Shown here one piece after another: positions 15,880-26,022 of a stretch of 42,883 nt of DNA. This DNA is from an uncultured Chitinophaga sp. (GTDB taxonomy: Bacteria > Bacteroidota > Bacteroidia > Chitinophagales > Chitinophagaceae). Location: assembly GCF_946479755.1 (NCBI RefSeq), contig NZ_CAMLHC010000048.1, positions 1 through 42,883 on the forward strand, in the 5' to 3' direction. The translations under genes were made by a program, and so were the position numbers. A model generated the notes under the pieces. It did no database searches, was not told where the DNA came from, and saw only the letters and a program-made list of their open reading frames with translations. How positions within the stretch are numbered: the stretch's first letter is position 1; every line of letters starts with the position of its first letter.

Positions 15880-18135
15880 TCAGGACAGCGTCGATCCGCG
15901 CAAATGAATGCCGGTGTAGGAATCCGTCCGTGCTGTCAAAGCTTCCGGCGTTCCTTCGAAGATGATCTTCCCGCCTTTGTGCCCGCCTTCCGGGCCCATA
16001 TCGATGATCCAGTCGGCCTGTTTGATCACATCCAGGTTGTGTTCAATCACTACCACGGTATTGCCTTTTTCCACTAACCCGTCGATCAGCTGGACCAGTT
16101 TTCCCACATCCGAAAGATGCAGGCCGGTAGTAGGTTCGTCCATCACGTATATACTACCTTTTTTATGTAGTTCGCTGGCCAGTTTGATCCGCTGGCATTC
16201 CCCACCGGAGAGCGTGCTTAACGGCTGGCCGAGTGTCAGGTATTCCAGCCCTACTTCGATCATGCTGTCCAGCTTGCGGCAGATGTCTTTGGCGGTAAAG
16301 AAGTCGCGTGCTTCACGCACGGTCATCGCCAGTACATCCGAGATAGATTTGCCATTGATCTGGTAAGCCAGTACCTCTTCTTTATAACGTTTGCCTTCAC
16401 AGACTTCGCATGGTGTTTTCACACCTTCCAGGAAGGCCAGGTCTGTATAGATCACGCCGCTGCCCTGGCAGTTTTCGCAGGCCCCTTTGGAATTGAAGGA
16501 GAAGAGGGAGGCATCGACCTGGTTGGCCGAGGCAAATGCTTTCCGTATCAAGTCCATAGTGCCGGTGTAGGTAGCGGGGTTGGACCTGGTAGAGGTACCT
16601 ACGGCCGATTGGTCGATCACCACTGCCTGCGGATAGGCACTTAGAAAAGCGTGATGAATAAGGGAGCTTTTCCCCGAACCGGCAACGCCGGTCACCACCG
16701 TCAATACGCCTTCGGGTATATTGACACTGACGTTGTGAAGATTGTTGGCGTTGGCATTAAGTACCGGGAGCTGGCCCTTTGGCGACCGGCAGGCGGTCTT
16801 CAGCGGCAGGCTGTGTTTCAGGTATTTCCCGGTCAGCGTATCTGACTGCAGTAGTCCTTCCAATTCGCCTTCGTACATGATCTGTCCGCCCCGCGTACCT
16901 GCATGGGGACCTACGTCCACAATGTGATCGGCAATACGGATCACATCGGGATCATGTTCCACCACAATCACGGTATTGCCCTTGTCGCGGAGTTTCTGAA
17001 GCAGTCCGTTCAGGCGGTACACATCTCTTGGATGCAGTCCCACACTGGGCTCATCAAAGATGTACAGCACGTCCGTGAGGCTGCTGCTGAGATGTTTTAC
17101 CATTTTCACCCTTTGTGATTCTCCGCCGGAGAGCGTATCGGTCTCCCTGTTCAGCATAAGATACTCCAGCCCCATGTCTACCAGGTGTTGCAACCGCTCT
17201 GTCAGTGTCCGCACCATTGGTACCGCCACAGCGTCGTCGATTTCCTTTAAAAAGGCAATCAGTTCGCCTGCTTCCATGGCCGACAGCTCAGCGATATTGT
17301 ATCCTTTGATCCGGCAGGACAGCGCGGCTTCATTGAGGCGGGCGCCCTTACAGGCAGGGCAGGGGCCTTCGTGCAGATATGGCCGGATCATTTTCTGTGT
17401 TCTGTCAGAAAGGGTTTTGATGTCGCGGCGGATATAGGCCCGTTCGAACTTCTCTATCACGCCCATATAGGTAGCGTTCATATTACCCTCGCCGAGCCGG
17501 AGTTTAAACTTCCTGGGCTGGCTGTAGAGCAGCAGCTCCATTTCTTCTTCCGAGTAATCCGCCAGCTTTTTATCTATGTCGAAAAAGCCGCTGTGCGCGT
17601 ACATGTCCTTCTCCCAGGTAGCCAGTCCGGGCGCCTGTATGGCGCCTTCTTTAAGCGATTTACTGCGGTCTATGAATTTCGATGCATCGAAGCCGAGCTT
17701 GCGCCCCCGGCCGCCGCATTGCGGGCACATGCCCTGGGGATCATTAAAGGAAAAGGCATTGGCGTAACCAACATAGGGTTTCCCGATGCGGGAAAAAAGT
17801 ACCCGCAGCACCGGTGAGATATCCGTGATGGTGCCCATGGTGGAATGAGATCCTCCGCCGAGACGTTTTTGGTCTACCACAATGGCCATGCTCAGCTTTT
17901 CAATGGAGTCCGCATCCGGCTGAGGGAATTTTGGCAGCAGCGAACGGATGAACATACTGAAATTCTCATACAACTGGCGCTGGGCTTCGGTTGCAATGGT
18001 GTCAAATACGATAGAGGACTTGCCGGACCCTGATACGCCTGTAAAAATGATGATCTTTCGTTTAGGAAGGCGGAGGTCGACATTCTTCAGATTGTTCTCC
18101 CTGGCGCCGCGGATTTCAATAAATTCTGGTATCAT
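15880..18135 (-). CDS. Short UvrA paralogue (UvrA2/DrrC-like ABC ATPase)
   Basis: The 751-residue protein has two ABC ATPase halves. Walker A GVSGSGKSS is at about 33-41 and GVAGSGKSS near 480; the signatures are LSGGES and LSGGEC; zinc-module CxxC pairs include CPQCGG, CPACKG, CENCQG and CEVCEG. Genuine UvrA is about 940 residues. This one lacks roughly 190, matching the class without the UvrB-binding insertion. Relatives include DrrC, which confers daunorubicin tolerance, so a DNA-protection role is possible. It is convergent with the precursor array and appears monocistronic. Confidence 0.88.
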   Translation of the reverse strand: MIPEFIEIRGARENNLKNVDLRLPKRKIIIFTGVSGSGKSSIVFDTIATEAQRQLYENFSMFIRSLLPKFPQPDADSIEKLSMAIVVDQKRLGGGSHSTMGTITDISPVLRVLFSRIGKPYVGYANAFSFNDPQGMCPQCGGRGRKLGFDASKFIDRSKSLKEGAIQAPGLATWEKDMYAHSGFFDIDKKLADYSEEEMELLLYSQPRKFKLRLGEGNMNATYMGVIEKFERAYIRRDIKTLSDRTQKMIRPYLHEGPCPACKGARLNEAALSCRIKGYNIAELSAMEAGELIAFLKEIDDAVAVPMVRTLTERLQHLVDMGLEYLMLNRETDTLSGGESQRVKMVKHLSSSLTDVLYIFDEPSVGLHPRDVYRLNGLLQKLRDKGNTVIVVEHDPDVIRIADHIVDVGPHAGTRGGQIMYEGELEGLLQSDTLTGKYLKHSLPLKTACRSPKGQLPVLNANANNLHNVSVNIPEGVLTVVTGVAGSGKSSLIHHAFLSAYPQAVVIDQSAVGTSTRSNPATYTGTMDLIRKAFASANQVDASLFSFNSKGACENCQGSGVIYTDLAFLEGVKTPCEVCEGKRYKEEVLAYQINGKSISDVLAMTVREARDFFTAKDICRKLDSMIEVGLEYLTLGQPLSTLSGGECQRIKLASELHKKGSIYVMDEPTTGLHLSDVGKLVQLIDGLVEKGNTVVVIEHNLDVIKQADWIIDMGPEGGHKGGKIIFEGTPEALTARTDSYTGIHLRGSTLS

Positions 18136-18295
18136 GGAAGCATAAAATTTTTGAGGAGATGTAAAGTAAAAAAAAATACTGGTTTTTAGGCGGTGGAATC
18201 TTCCCTTCTAAAATAACGGACGAGGTAGTGACGGCTTATTGGCGTTTTCCTGGCATTCCTGTTCCGGAAAAGGTTGCCCTAAAGCCATAAACATT

Positions 18296-18331
18296 AAAAA
18301 GGGCGTCTCATACAGATGAGACACCCTTTTC
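18296..18331 (-). terminator. Terminator of the SusC/SusD operon
   Basis: GGGCGTCTCA (18301-18310) pairs with TGAGACACCC (18317-18326). The odd position is a G-U pair only in minus-strand RNA, which fits termination of the minus-strand operon ending at 18358. A flanking AAAAA gives the U tract. Confidence 0.75.
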
Positions 18332-18357
18332 TTTCAGGAAGATACCGCAACAGTTTG

Positions 18358-19050
18358 TTATTGCACCGTTATGGTATCGCTATAGGCCACATTGAAAGTA
18401 TCCAGTGCTTTCAGTTCCGGGATGTACGAAGAGAGAACGGCCACCCTGGTACCGGCATTGACTGCATTTAATACGATCGAATCACTGCGGGCCGGAAGGT
18501 TCACGGTTTGCAGCTGGTTGCCGGCATTATAGAAGGTGAGACGGGTATTGATATTGAGTGCAGTATCCGTTGCCGAGAAAAAAAGTTTGTAGGCGCTTCC
18601 GGGTAGTGCTTCCGGTGGCTTTGAGCTGTTGAGCTGACGATTTACAAGGGAGGAAATATATAACGGACCGTATATTCTTACGCCGGAAAGCGATTGCCCT
18701 ACAGACTTGTTTCCTTTGCTGTCTGTGGTATACAAAACAAAATTCTGCACATATTCATCCAGGCCGGTGATCAGCGTTCGGATGGAGTCTTTGGTGGTGC
18801 CTTTGGCGGGTAGTTTCAGGGAATCGGTATTATTGTTCCAGTAAATGATATATGTTGTGATGCTGGGATCGGGGCTTGGCTGCCATTGCAGCAGGGCGCG
18901 GAGATGGCCTGACCTGGCGCTGAGACTGCTGACAGGGCCGGGGTAGATAATTTCAGCATCATTCAGGAGATCTTTATATTTCGTCGCCTCTTTTGTACAG
19001 GCGGCTGTACAAAGCCAGAAGGCTGACAATAAAAATGTAATTGTTTTCAT
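18358..19050 (-). CDS. DUF4998-type lipoprotein at a SusE position
   Basis: The 230-residue protein has a lipoprotein signal (MKTITFLLSAFWLCTAAC, lipobox Cys18) and an N-terminal fibronectin-like segment (ALLQWQPSPDPSITTYIIYW). This fits the DUF4998 family found as the last gene of some Bacteroidota SusCD operons. Such proteins are usually outer-membrane lipoproteins that help glycan capture, but no ligand can be assigned. It starts 6 bp after the preceding lipoprotein gene, so the two are tightly coupled. Confidence 0.75.
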   Translation of the reverse strand: MKTITFLLSAFWLCTAACTKEATKYKDLLNDAEIIYPGPVSSLSARSGHLRALLQWQPSPDPSITTYIIYWNNNTDSLKLPAKGTTKDSIRTLITGLDEYVQNFVLYTTDSKGNKSVGQSLSGVRIYGPLYISSLVNRQLNSSKPPEALPGSAYKLFFSATDTALNINTRLTFYNAGNQLQTVNLPARSDSIVLNAVNAGTRVAVLSSYIPELKALDTFNVAYSDTITVQ

Positions 19051-19056
19051 GTTCGT

Positions 19057-20292
19057 TTATTTTGTATTACCAAAAATGGTGATCTCCATGGCATGGGCGA
19101 AGGTGGCGCCGGACCAGGACTCAGAAACGGCCAGCCTCAGGAATCGCGCCTTCGGCGCGGTGAAGGGAAAGGTGAACTCGGTCCCCTTGTTAAAGAAAGC
19201 TTTGTCTGCGGCAGTGGCAGCAGTAGGAGGGGCGCCGGAAGGAGGGCCGGGCCATGTATAGTTGCCCATGTTTACCCAGTCTCCCAGGACTGTTCCCACT
19301 TCAGCAAATACAGGTAATACCACATCTGCCGGCGCAGGCTTGTCGGAGCCCCAGATAGAGAAAACTTTTGGATTACCATGACCGTATTCATATCCGGACC
19401 TTCCATAGAGGATAAACCGGCTCAGCTTAGCAGAAATGCCCATGCCAAAAGTAGCAACGATCGGTAGCGGAACATTTTCCTGTACGGTATGCCAGCCAGT
19501 CCCGCCGGTATTGCCATTCCAGAGATTACTCAATGACCAGCCGAATCCTATTTTGGTATCGCTGGGCAACCGGTTTTCAATAAACTTGCTTTTGTCCATT
19601 TCAGTTTCAAATAGTGGCCGGATCGTTTGATAAACGGTGTCTGAATTATTGCCCCATTGATCTGTGATGTAGGTGGCAAAGGCTTTCGGCAACGTATCAA
19701 ATCCTCTTGCTGAAAAATTGGTAGTTTGAAAATCGCTGAAGTTTTGCTGGTAGATCCCATATTTTGCATCGCCAGCGGCTTTATAAAGTAATATGGCGCC
19801 AACAGGTTTTTTGTAGGGGTTGGCTGTCTGCACATTTACACCGCCAAAATCGGCCTGCATTTTTATGGTTTTTGCCACGAGCTGATAAATGGGCGTATCG
19901 GGGTTCACCTTCACCGTAACCACATCTGATGACACATCGGCGCGGGAAACGGTGGTCAGCTTCACTTCATATTCTTTCTTTCTGGCAAAACCATCCACGG
20001 TGATGGTATCGCTGTAATAGCTGGACTTGGTTTCCCTCGATTTTCCTGTTTCATCGTTGATGATGTACGATGCCTTTACATAGAGTACATTTCCTGTTTT
20101 AGGCAGCTGGTAGGTAATAAAAGCACCTCCTTTGAAATTGGTTACTTTAACATTGGATACAACGTCGGGCTTTGTTTTGTCGGTGGAGACCGGCGTGTTG
20201 TAATCAACTTCTTTACTACATGAAAAATGGAGATATACGAAGGCAATTAATGCCGGCAGGGTGATTTTCAGAAAACGGGATGTCTGATGCAT
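19057..20292 (-). CDS. DUF4959/DUF5126/DUF5000-type lipoprotein
   Basis: The 411-residue product has a lipoprotein signal (LPALIAFVYLHFSC, Cys25). Three modules follow: a DUF4959-like beta domain (~40-130, DVVSNVKVTNFKGGAFITYQ), a DUF5126-like domain (~130-230), and a C-terminal DUF5000 module resembling F5/8-type carbohydrate-binding domains (~240-411, ending FAHAMEITIFGN). The arrangement is typical of the gene after susD in Bacteroidota. A surface glycan-binding role is inferred from family context. It lies 20 bp after susD. Confidence 0.78.
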   Translation of the reverse strand: MHQTSRFLKITLPALIAFVYLHFSCSKEVDYNTPVSTDKTKPDVVSNVKVTNFKGGAFITYQLPKTGNVLYVKASYIINDETGKSRETKSSYYSDTITVDGFARKKEYEVKLTTVSRADVSSDVVTVKVNPDTPIYQLVAKTIKMQADFGGVNVQTANPYKKPVGAILLYKAAGDAKYGIYQQNFSDFQTTNFSARGFDTLPKAFATYITDQWGNNSDTVYQTIRPLFETEMDKSKFIENRLPSDTKIGFGWSLSNLWNGNTGGTGWHTVQENVPLPIVATFGMGISAKLSRFILYGRSGYEYGHGNPKVFSIWGSDKPAPADVVLPVFAEVGTVLGDWVNMGNYTWPGPPSGAPPTAATAADKAFFNKGTEFTFPFTAPKARFLRLAVSESWSGATFAHAMEITIFGNTK

Positions 20293-20312
20293 AACGTCTT
20301 TAGTTTTTGAGT

Positions 20313-22238
20313 TTACCAGTAAAGCGTCTGAACAAGATTGGGATTATTGGACATCGCTCCGTCTGAGAGCGGCCAGAAGTAATCTCTTACGGTAACTCCG
20401 GGAATGAATAGTGTCTGCAGGGTGTAGAAGTTGCTGTTGCTGTTTTGGAAGATGCTCCAGCCCTGGACGGGAGTGGACAATACGGTCAACATTTTCTTCC
20501 AGCGCCGGAGGTCCCATCCGCTTCTGCCTTCAAAACACAATTCAATCCGGCGCTCCTGTTGGATGATCTCCCGCAGGCCGTCTTTGCCGGATGGTTTGGA
20601 GGGAAGTTTACTGTATTGTGTCCAGGATGCTACCACGCCTTTGAGCCCTGCACGTGCGCGTACCATGTCAATGTACCGGTAGGTTTCGGCATTGGGACCT
20701 GAAACTTCATTCAGGCACTCCGCATAGAGCAGGTAAAGATCTGCCAGCCTGATGCGGGGCAGACGATAGGCCGTTTGTTGTACGCCTTCATTAAATACCG
20801 TAAGATAGCTAACGAGCTTTTTAGGCCATGCAGCCAGCACATTGATCCTTACCCTGTCCTTGGGACCTGCTTTTGAGGACGGGCCTTTGGCTTCGATATA
20901 GAGCGCGTTATTGGGATCTGTCACGCCGTTACCAAACCAGATCCCCCCGTCGAAACCGATATTGGCATAGTACCTCGATTCTCTGGCAAAGTTGTTTTTT
21001 ACCGTTACGTAGCCGCTTTTGATATAGTATTTGTTGGCATCATCGCCCGTTTGCAGATCAAAGCGGCGGGTGTAGTCCCAGTTCTTGTCTTCATTGATGG
21101 GGACGCCATTGTTGGTGTAAAAAAGATCGGTGGTGAACATGGGTACGGTAAAGCTGCCTGCTGCCGCCGTTGAATTTTCAACAGCTTTGTTGGTGAGCCT
21201 TGGTATGCAGAATGACTGGTAGCCAAAATTGGGGTTCAGTGCCCAGATCACTTCTGCGTTGAGGTCCCATTTTTCTGTGACTGCATTTTGTATCGTCAGT
21301 ACTTTGCGCAGAGAATCATTGAGGGTAGGCAGATTAGCTGGCGGTATAAACGTATACAGGCGCATATTCAGTGTGGCGGCTTCGTCGAGAGCTGCTTTGC
21401 AGGCGTCAGCAGCCCGCTTCCATTTGGCGGGGTCTGCGGAAGCAGGGAAAAGTGCCTGCCCGTCTTTGTTTTTAAACTGGGCATAGTCCGCGTTGCCATT
21501 GAACAAGGGGCTGGCCTGCGTGGCCAGCACTTCCGCCTTCACAGCCATTGCTGTCACCCTGGTGATACGTCCCAGTTCCTGTTGCAGGTTGCCGATCTGC
21601 TGCGGCAGGTCGGGGATGGCTTCATCCAGCAGCTGCACCACATAATTGAACACGGTATCCACCGGTTGCCGTTTTACGCGGATTTCTTCGATGGGAGCGG
21701 TAATGCTCTGATTCACCCGGTAAACGGGGATGGGGCCGTACATCCTGGCAAGGAAATAGTGATAATAAGCTTTCAGAAATTTTGTTTCCGCTATCCATCG
21801 TGCTTTTTCCTCCGCACTCAAATCAATGGGTTTGTCGATGTTTTCCAGCATGATGTTACAGCGGCGGATGGCCTGGAAGATAGAGCCGGCGCCGTTGGTG
21901 CCGTCCCAGTAATTCAATATCGGGTTGGAAATATTCTGTACCGTGCCCCGTGTCAGCTGAAAGCCAGCGTCGAAAATGGGTCTCTCAGAGAGGTCGTTTG
22001 GGTAAACGATCTCGCCGGATGTCGTGAATCCGGGATCCGTTACTACATCGCTCATGTTCTGGAGGGTACCGTAGCAGGCGAAAAGGTAGTTCTCCGCCTC
22101 ATTCCTGTTGCGGAAGGCATAATCGATTGTTCCTACGTTCTCCGGTGTTACGTCGAGATATTTTTTGCATCCCTGAAGGAAGCCCAGGGCAAAGCAAAAA
22201 GTGGCTGTGAACAATATCCGGTCAACTATATATTTCAT
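20313..22238 (-). CDS. SusD/RagB-family nutrient-binding lipoprotein
   Basis: The 641-residue outer-membrane lipoprotein has a signal ending FLQGC (Cys24), then the SusD N-terminal segment (KKYLDVTPENVGTIDYAF) and TPR-like helices. The conserved late region includes LRLADLYLLYAECLNEV-type residues, DMVRARAGL and IQQERRIELCFEGRSGWDLRRW (~505-600). It forms the lid over its SusC partner and captures oligosaccharide or other polymer fragments. Its start is 12 bp after the susC stop, as usual for the pair. Confidence 0.95.
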   Translation of the reverse strand: MKYIVDRILFTATFCFALGFLQGCKKYLDVTPENVGTIDYAFRNRNEAENYLFACYGTLQNMSDVVTDPGFTTSGEIVYPNDLSERPIFDAGFQLTRGTVQNISNPILNYWDGTNGAGSIFQAIRRCNIMLENIDKPIDLSAEEKARWIAETKFLKAYYHYFLARMYGPIPVYRVNQSITAPIEEIRVKRQPVDTVFNYVVQLLDEAIPDLPQQIGNLQQELGRITRVTAMAVKAEVLATQASPLFNGNADYAQFKNKDGQALFPASADPAKWKRAADACKAALDEAATLNMRLYTFIPPANLPTLNDSLRKVLTIQNAVTEKWDLNAEVIWALNPNFGYQSFCIPRLTNKAVENSTAAAGSFTVPMFTTDLFYTNNGVPINEDKNWDYTRRFDLQTGDDANKYYIKSGYVTVKNNFARESRYYANIGFDGGIWFGNGVTDPNNALYIEAKGPSSKAGPKDRVRINVLAAWPKKLVSYLTVFNEGVQQTAYRLPRIRLADLYLLYAECLNEVSGPNAETYRYIDMVRARAGLKGVVASWTQYSKLPSKPSGKDGLREIIQQERRIELCFEGRSGWDLRRWKKMLTVLSTPVQGWSIFQNSNSNFYTLQTLFIPGVTVRDYFWPLSDGAMSNNPNLVQTLYW

Positions 22239-22250
22239 GTTGCGGTGTAT

Positions 22251-25200
22251 TTATAAGTTAACGTTAAGGCCGATATTGTAGATTCTCTGTATCGGATAGT
22301 TGAAACCATTGCTTCCCAGCTCGGGGTCCCATAGTTTGAACTTTGTAATATTGAAGAGATTCAGGCCGTTGACATAGATGCGGCAATACTTCACGCCGAT
22401 TCGCTCCATCAGTGATGCTGGCAGCACATATCCTATTTCCGCTGTTTTCAACCGCAGGAAGCTGCCGTCGCGCATCCACCAGGTGCTTTGCTGCAGGTTG
22501 TTTTCTATTGCCTGCGCGCTGGTCCCCAGCCGGGGGTAGAGAGCATACAGGTTTTGGTTTTCCTCTGACCAGTGATTGTCTGCAAAGGCTTGCAGTACTT
22601 GTGACTGGCTTTGGATCTGTGGTGAAGGGGGGATCACAAAAGGACTTACGGACCTGGGGTCGATAAAGAAACTTACCCTGGCTTGTCCCTGGAAACGGGC
22701 ATTCAGCTCAAAGCCTTTGTAGTTGATCGAAAAGCCAAAACCATACATGATCTGCGGTACGGTGGGGAAGCCCAGCGGCACCATATCGGCTATCGTAAGG
22801 CGGCCGTCTCCATTCAGGTCGCGGTATTTAATGTCGCCGCCACGAGGAAGGTTACCGCCGAATGTCTGCGAAGGAGATGCCATTGCCTCTTTATCGTCTA
22901 CAAAAAGCCTTTCGGCGATGTAGCCGAACTTCTGGTTCAGCATAGTTCCGGACACATAGCGCCAGGGCTCTGCGTACTGTGGTTCTTCATACGTACCATA
23001 GGTCCCTTTTGAATAAGTGAAGTTGGACATGTACTGTATCCGGAGGTTTTTAGAGAACACCTGGTTGTAGTTGGCGGTAAGATCCAGGCCGCTCACTTTA
23101 ACGGTGCCTACGTTGGTCAGGATATCCGCTTCCAGCCCCATGCTGGACGGGATGTTGCGTTTCATCAGTATGTTGCTGCGGTCCTGCTTCCAGTATTCTG
23201 CGATGAAGTCGAAATTTTTGAACAGCGTGAACTCCACGCCGGTATTGAGAATTTTGGCGGTTTCCCAGGTGACGTTAGTGTTCTCATAATTGTTGATCTT
23301 CACCCCCCTGCGGAGATAGATGTTCTGTAACCCGAAAAAGGAGCCATTAGCTGCATTGAGGTTTACATCGGAGAGGTAAAAAAAACGTTGCTGGCCGATA
23401 TCGTCGTTGCCGCTCAAACCATAGCTGGCCCTTAGTTTCAATGAGGTGATCACGTTTGCCAGGCCCTCACTCCAGAAGTTTTCTCTTGATACCATCCACG
23501 ATGCGCCAACAGTAGGAAAGAAACCAAAGCGGTTATTCTTTGAAAATCTTTCTGATCCGTTATATCCAAAGTTGAATTCCAGGAAATAACGGGTGGCATA
23601 GTTATAGCTCAGGCGGCCGGCCAGGTTGAGGTTTCTGTAAGGCAGGGAGTATTGCAGGCTGGGCAGCTTGGTAACGGGGTCTGTGCCGTTGGCTACCAGC
23701 CGTTGTTGCCTTACCCCGATCAACGACGCGGAGATATCGTGATCGCCTAACTGTTTATGATATTCAAGCTGTCCCTGGAACTGAAGGAAAGTATTGGCAT
23801 CCTTGCGTCCCGGTGAGTAAATAAGGTATTCGGTGGCGGCGCCGTTATCGCCGGAACCGAGGCTGCCCAGGAAGATGCCGCCGGGAAGTGAGTTAAGCCA
23901 TGTGAGCCGGTATTCGCCGGTGGCTTTGTTATAATCCTGTGGTTGTACAGTATAGTAGAACGGGTTATAGGCCATGGTGTTGTCGAAATAGGAATAACGG
24001 TTGGTGTTGAAGAACCCATGAAACTTTAGGCCGGGGGTGATAAAGTCAAGATCCTGGTGTAACTCCAGTGTCGCCGACATCCGTGATTCGGAGAAACGTT
24101 TGTAACCTCTCAGCATCTGGGCGTAGGGGTTGGAATATCCGACACCGTTGCCTATGCTGGACGTGCCGCCGCTCTGGCTGGAATTGCCAAAAAGAATATG
24201 CTGGACAAGCCTGTTGGCTGAATCGGGGGCGTAATAGGCTGGAAACAGAACGGGGCTTGTATGGACAGCGGCGCTGTAAAGGTCAGAGGAAAATGAGGCG
24301 TCGTTGGTAAGCGGACCGTTGTAATCGTTAAAGTTTCCCCATAGCCTTAGCACCATCTCCGTACTTTTAGTAAGCTTCACATTAACGTTGGAGCGTAACT
24401 GGTAGTTTTTGTAGTTTACATTGTTGTTGAAATTGTTGGCTGCGTTTCTTTTCAGCATGCCATTATCATTGCTGAATGAGCCTGATACCAGGAAACGGGC
24501 GATGTCTCCGCCGCCGCTCACATTAAGGTTGGCCCGTTGGGTGCTGGCATATTTTTTAAACATCAGATCGAGCCAGTCTACAGCCGGGTATACATAAGGG
24601 TTACTGCCGGGCGCTTTGTCAAGGGTCTGTTGTGTATTATATATTTTATCAGCGTCAAATGTAATGGGCTGTAGCGGATCGCGGGTGGTGCCGGCTTCGT
24701 TATACAGCTTCATATAGGTAATGGGGTCAGCCAGTTTGATACTTTGCGTGGGAGTGGAAATCGCGTTTTCGAGGATGAGATTAAGCCTGGTTTTACCTTC
24801 CTTGCCCTCTTTGGTGGTAACGAGAATAACACCGTTGGCGCCTCTTGCACCGTATAAGGCGGTGGCGCTGGCGTCCTTGAGTATGGAGAAACTGGCGATA
24901 TCGTTTACCTGGAGGCGTGCCAGATCATTGGAAGTCAGTTCAACATTATCTATTAATATCAATGGGTTCTGCCGGTACCCGAACGTAGTAACACCACGGA
25001 TGAAAAAGTTGGAGTTGTCCAGCCCTGGCTGACCGCTCTGCTGGAAGCCTATGACGCCGGCTACCTGGCCTGCCAGTGCGTTGGTGAGGTTGCTTCCCGA
25101 AGTCCGGAGATTGTCCGGCGTAATGGTGGATACCGAGCCAACAACAGATTCCTTTATCTGCTTTCTGCCGAAGGCTGTTACCACCACGTCTGTCAACACC

Positions 25201-25529
25201 GTTTCCAGCGGTTTGAGTTGAACGGAGAAAGTATGTGTTTTCTCCGTTACTACAATGGTGTCCCCCTTGAACCCCACAAACTTGAAAAGCAGCGCAGTGC
25301 CGGGGTTTACGCTGATGGTAAATTTACCGTTGTTGTCTGTGGCGGTACCGAGTGATTTATTGTTCGCCGCCATAATAGTAACACCGGGAAGGGGTCTTCC
25401 GCTGGTATCCGTGACGGTGCCGGTGGCTGGTATCTTTTCCTGTGCAAAGGCTTGCTGCGATAGCAGAAGGGAAAGGAGGAGCATGGGGTGCCAATACCAT
25501 CTCCGGAATGGTGTGTGGAATTTCTTCAT
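22251..25529 (-). CDS. SusC/RagA-family TonB-linked outer-membrane transporter
   Basis: The 1,092-residue receptor has a signal peptide (ending SQQAFAQ, ~30) and an N-terminal carboxypeptidase-regulatory-like domain (~35-110, GTVTDTSGRPLPGVTIMA). The plug domain (~115-240) contains the SusC signature FSILKDASATALYGARGANG. A 22-strand barrel region ends YNIGLNVNL. It imports substrate held by SusD. The 5' leader contains a 7-bp inverted repeat (25554-25574) and a 6-bp one (25621-25636). No CAZyme is linked, so the substrate is unknown. Confidence 0.95.
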   Translation of the reverse strand: MKKFHTPFRRWYWHPMLLLSLLLSQQAFAQEKIPATGTVTDTSGRPLPGVTIMAANNKSLGTATDNNGKFTISVNPGTALLFKFVGFKGDTIVVTEKTHTFSVQLKPLETVLTDVVVTAFGRKQIKESVVGSVSTITPDNLRTSGSNLTNALAGQVAGVIGFQQSGQPGLDNSNFFIRGVTTFGYRQNPLILIDNVELTSNDLARLQVNDIASFSILKDASATALYGARGANGVILVTTKEGKEGKTRLNLILENAISTPTQSIKLADPITYMKLYNEAGTTRDPLQPITFDADKIYNTQQTLDKAPGSNPYVYPAVDWLDLMFKKYASTQRANLNVSGGGDIARFLVSGSFSNDNGMLKRNAANNFNNNVNYKNYQLRSNVNVKLTKSTEMVLRLWGNFNDYNGPLTNDASFSSDLYSAAVHTSPVLFPAYYAPDSANRLVQHILFGNSSQSGGTSSIGNGVGYSNPYAQMLRGYKRFSESRMSATLELHQDLDFITPGLKFHGFFNTNRYSYFDNTMAYNPFYYTVQPQDYNKATGEYRLTWLNSLPGGIFLGSLGSGDNGAATEYLIYSPGRKDANTFLQFQGQLEYHKQLGDHDISASLIGVRQQRLVANGTDPVTKLPSLQYSLPYRNLNLAGRLSYNYATRYFLEFNFGYNGSERFSKNNRFGFFPTVGASWMVSRENFWSEGLANVITSLKLRASYGLSGNDDIGQQRFFYLSDVNLNAANGSFFGLQNIYLRRGVKINNYENTNVTWETAKILNTGVEFTLFKNFDFIAEYWKQDRSNILMKRNIPSSMGLEADILTNVGTVKVSGLDLTANYNQVFSKNLRIQYMSNFTYSKGTYGTYEEPQYAEPWRYVSGTMLNQKFGYIAERLFVDDKEAMASPSQTFGGNLPRGGDIKYRDLNGDGRLTIADMVPLGFPTVPQIMYGFGFSINYKGFELNARFQGQARVSFFIDPRSVSPFVIPPSPQIQSQSQVLQAFADNHWSEENQNLYALYPRLGTSAQAIENNLQQSTWWMRDGSFLRLKTAEIGYVLPASLMERIGVKYCRIYVNGLNLFNITKFKLWDPELGSNGFNYPIQRIYNIGLNVNL

Positions 25530-26022
25530 GTAATTTGAAGTTATGGTAAGAAAAAGACGATCACTGTTCGTCTTACGACAAACGAAATTTTGGTTAATAA
25601 TAGCGCATACGTGGGCCCTTCGTTGTGTTTACAACGCGAATGCTATTTAAAGCTCAATAATGTGTTAAGAGAATCGCTACTGGCTTTGAATTTTTTTCTG
25701 AATGATTTTGGTCGTTGTTGTTTTTATATGATGTTTACCGGAAAATACCCTGTGCTACAAGTACGTTTGCACTTATTCATTGCTCGTTTATCGCTGTAAA
25801 AAATAACTCCTGATAATGCCGCGGCATTACAGTCATTTCGCTTTTCTGGTCTTCATCTTCAGTTGTTGATGGGGGTGTTCGTTCTATCAGTATAAATTTC
25901 TATCAGTATAAATACGTTACCATCAAAATTATCAATAAGGGAGAATTGATTTACAGGTAAATTTGACTTATTTCAGCACAATATTGCCATTTTGTTAGGT
26001 ATACTGCCTGGAATATTGTCAA
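25530..26022. other. Intergenic leader/promoter region of susC
   Basis: This 493-bp, AT-rich region lies between the AraC-type gene and susC, both on the minus strand. It holds inverted repeats AAGACGA-N7-TCGTCTT (25554-25574) and CGTTGT-N4-ACAACG (25621-25636), and two tandem 14-bp copies CTATCAGTATAAAT (25884-25897, 25900-25913). No exact TAnnTTTG box was found. A 69-codon plus frame here resembles nothing known and is not called. Confidence 0.55.

Noticed and set aside
12979..18135. Integrative element inserted at tRNA-Arg
   Set aside because: No integrase and no direct repeat of the tRNA 3' end was seen; the region is accessory in character but has no defined borders.
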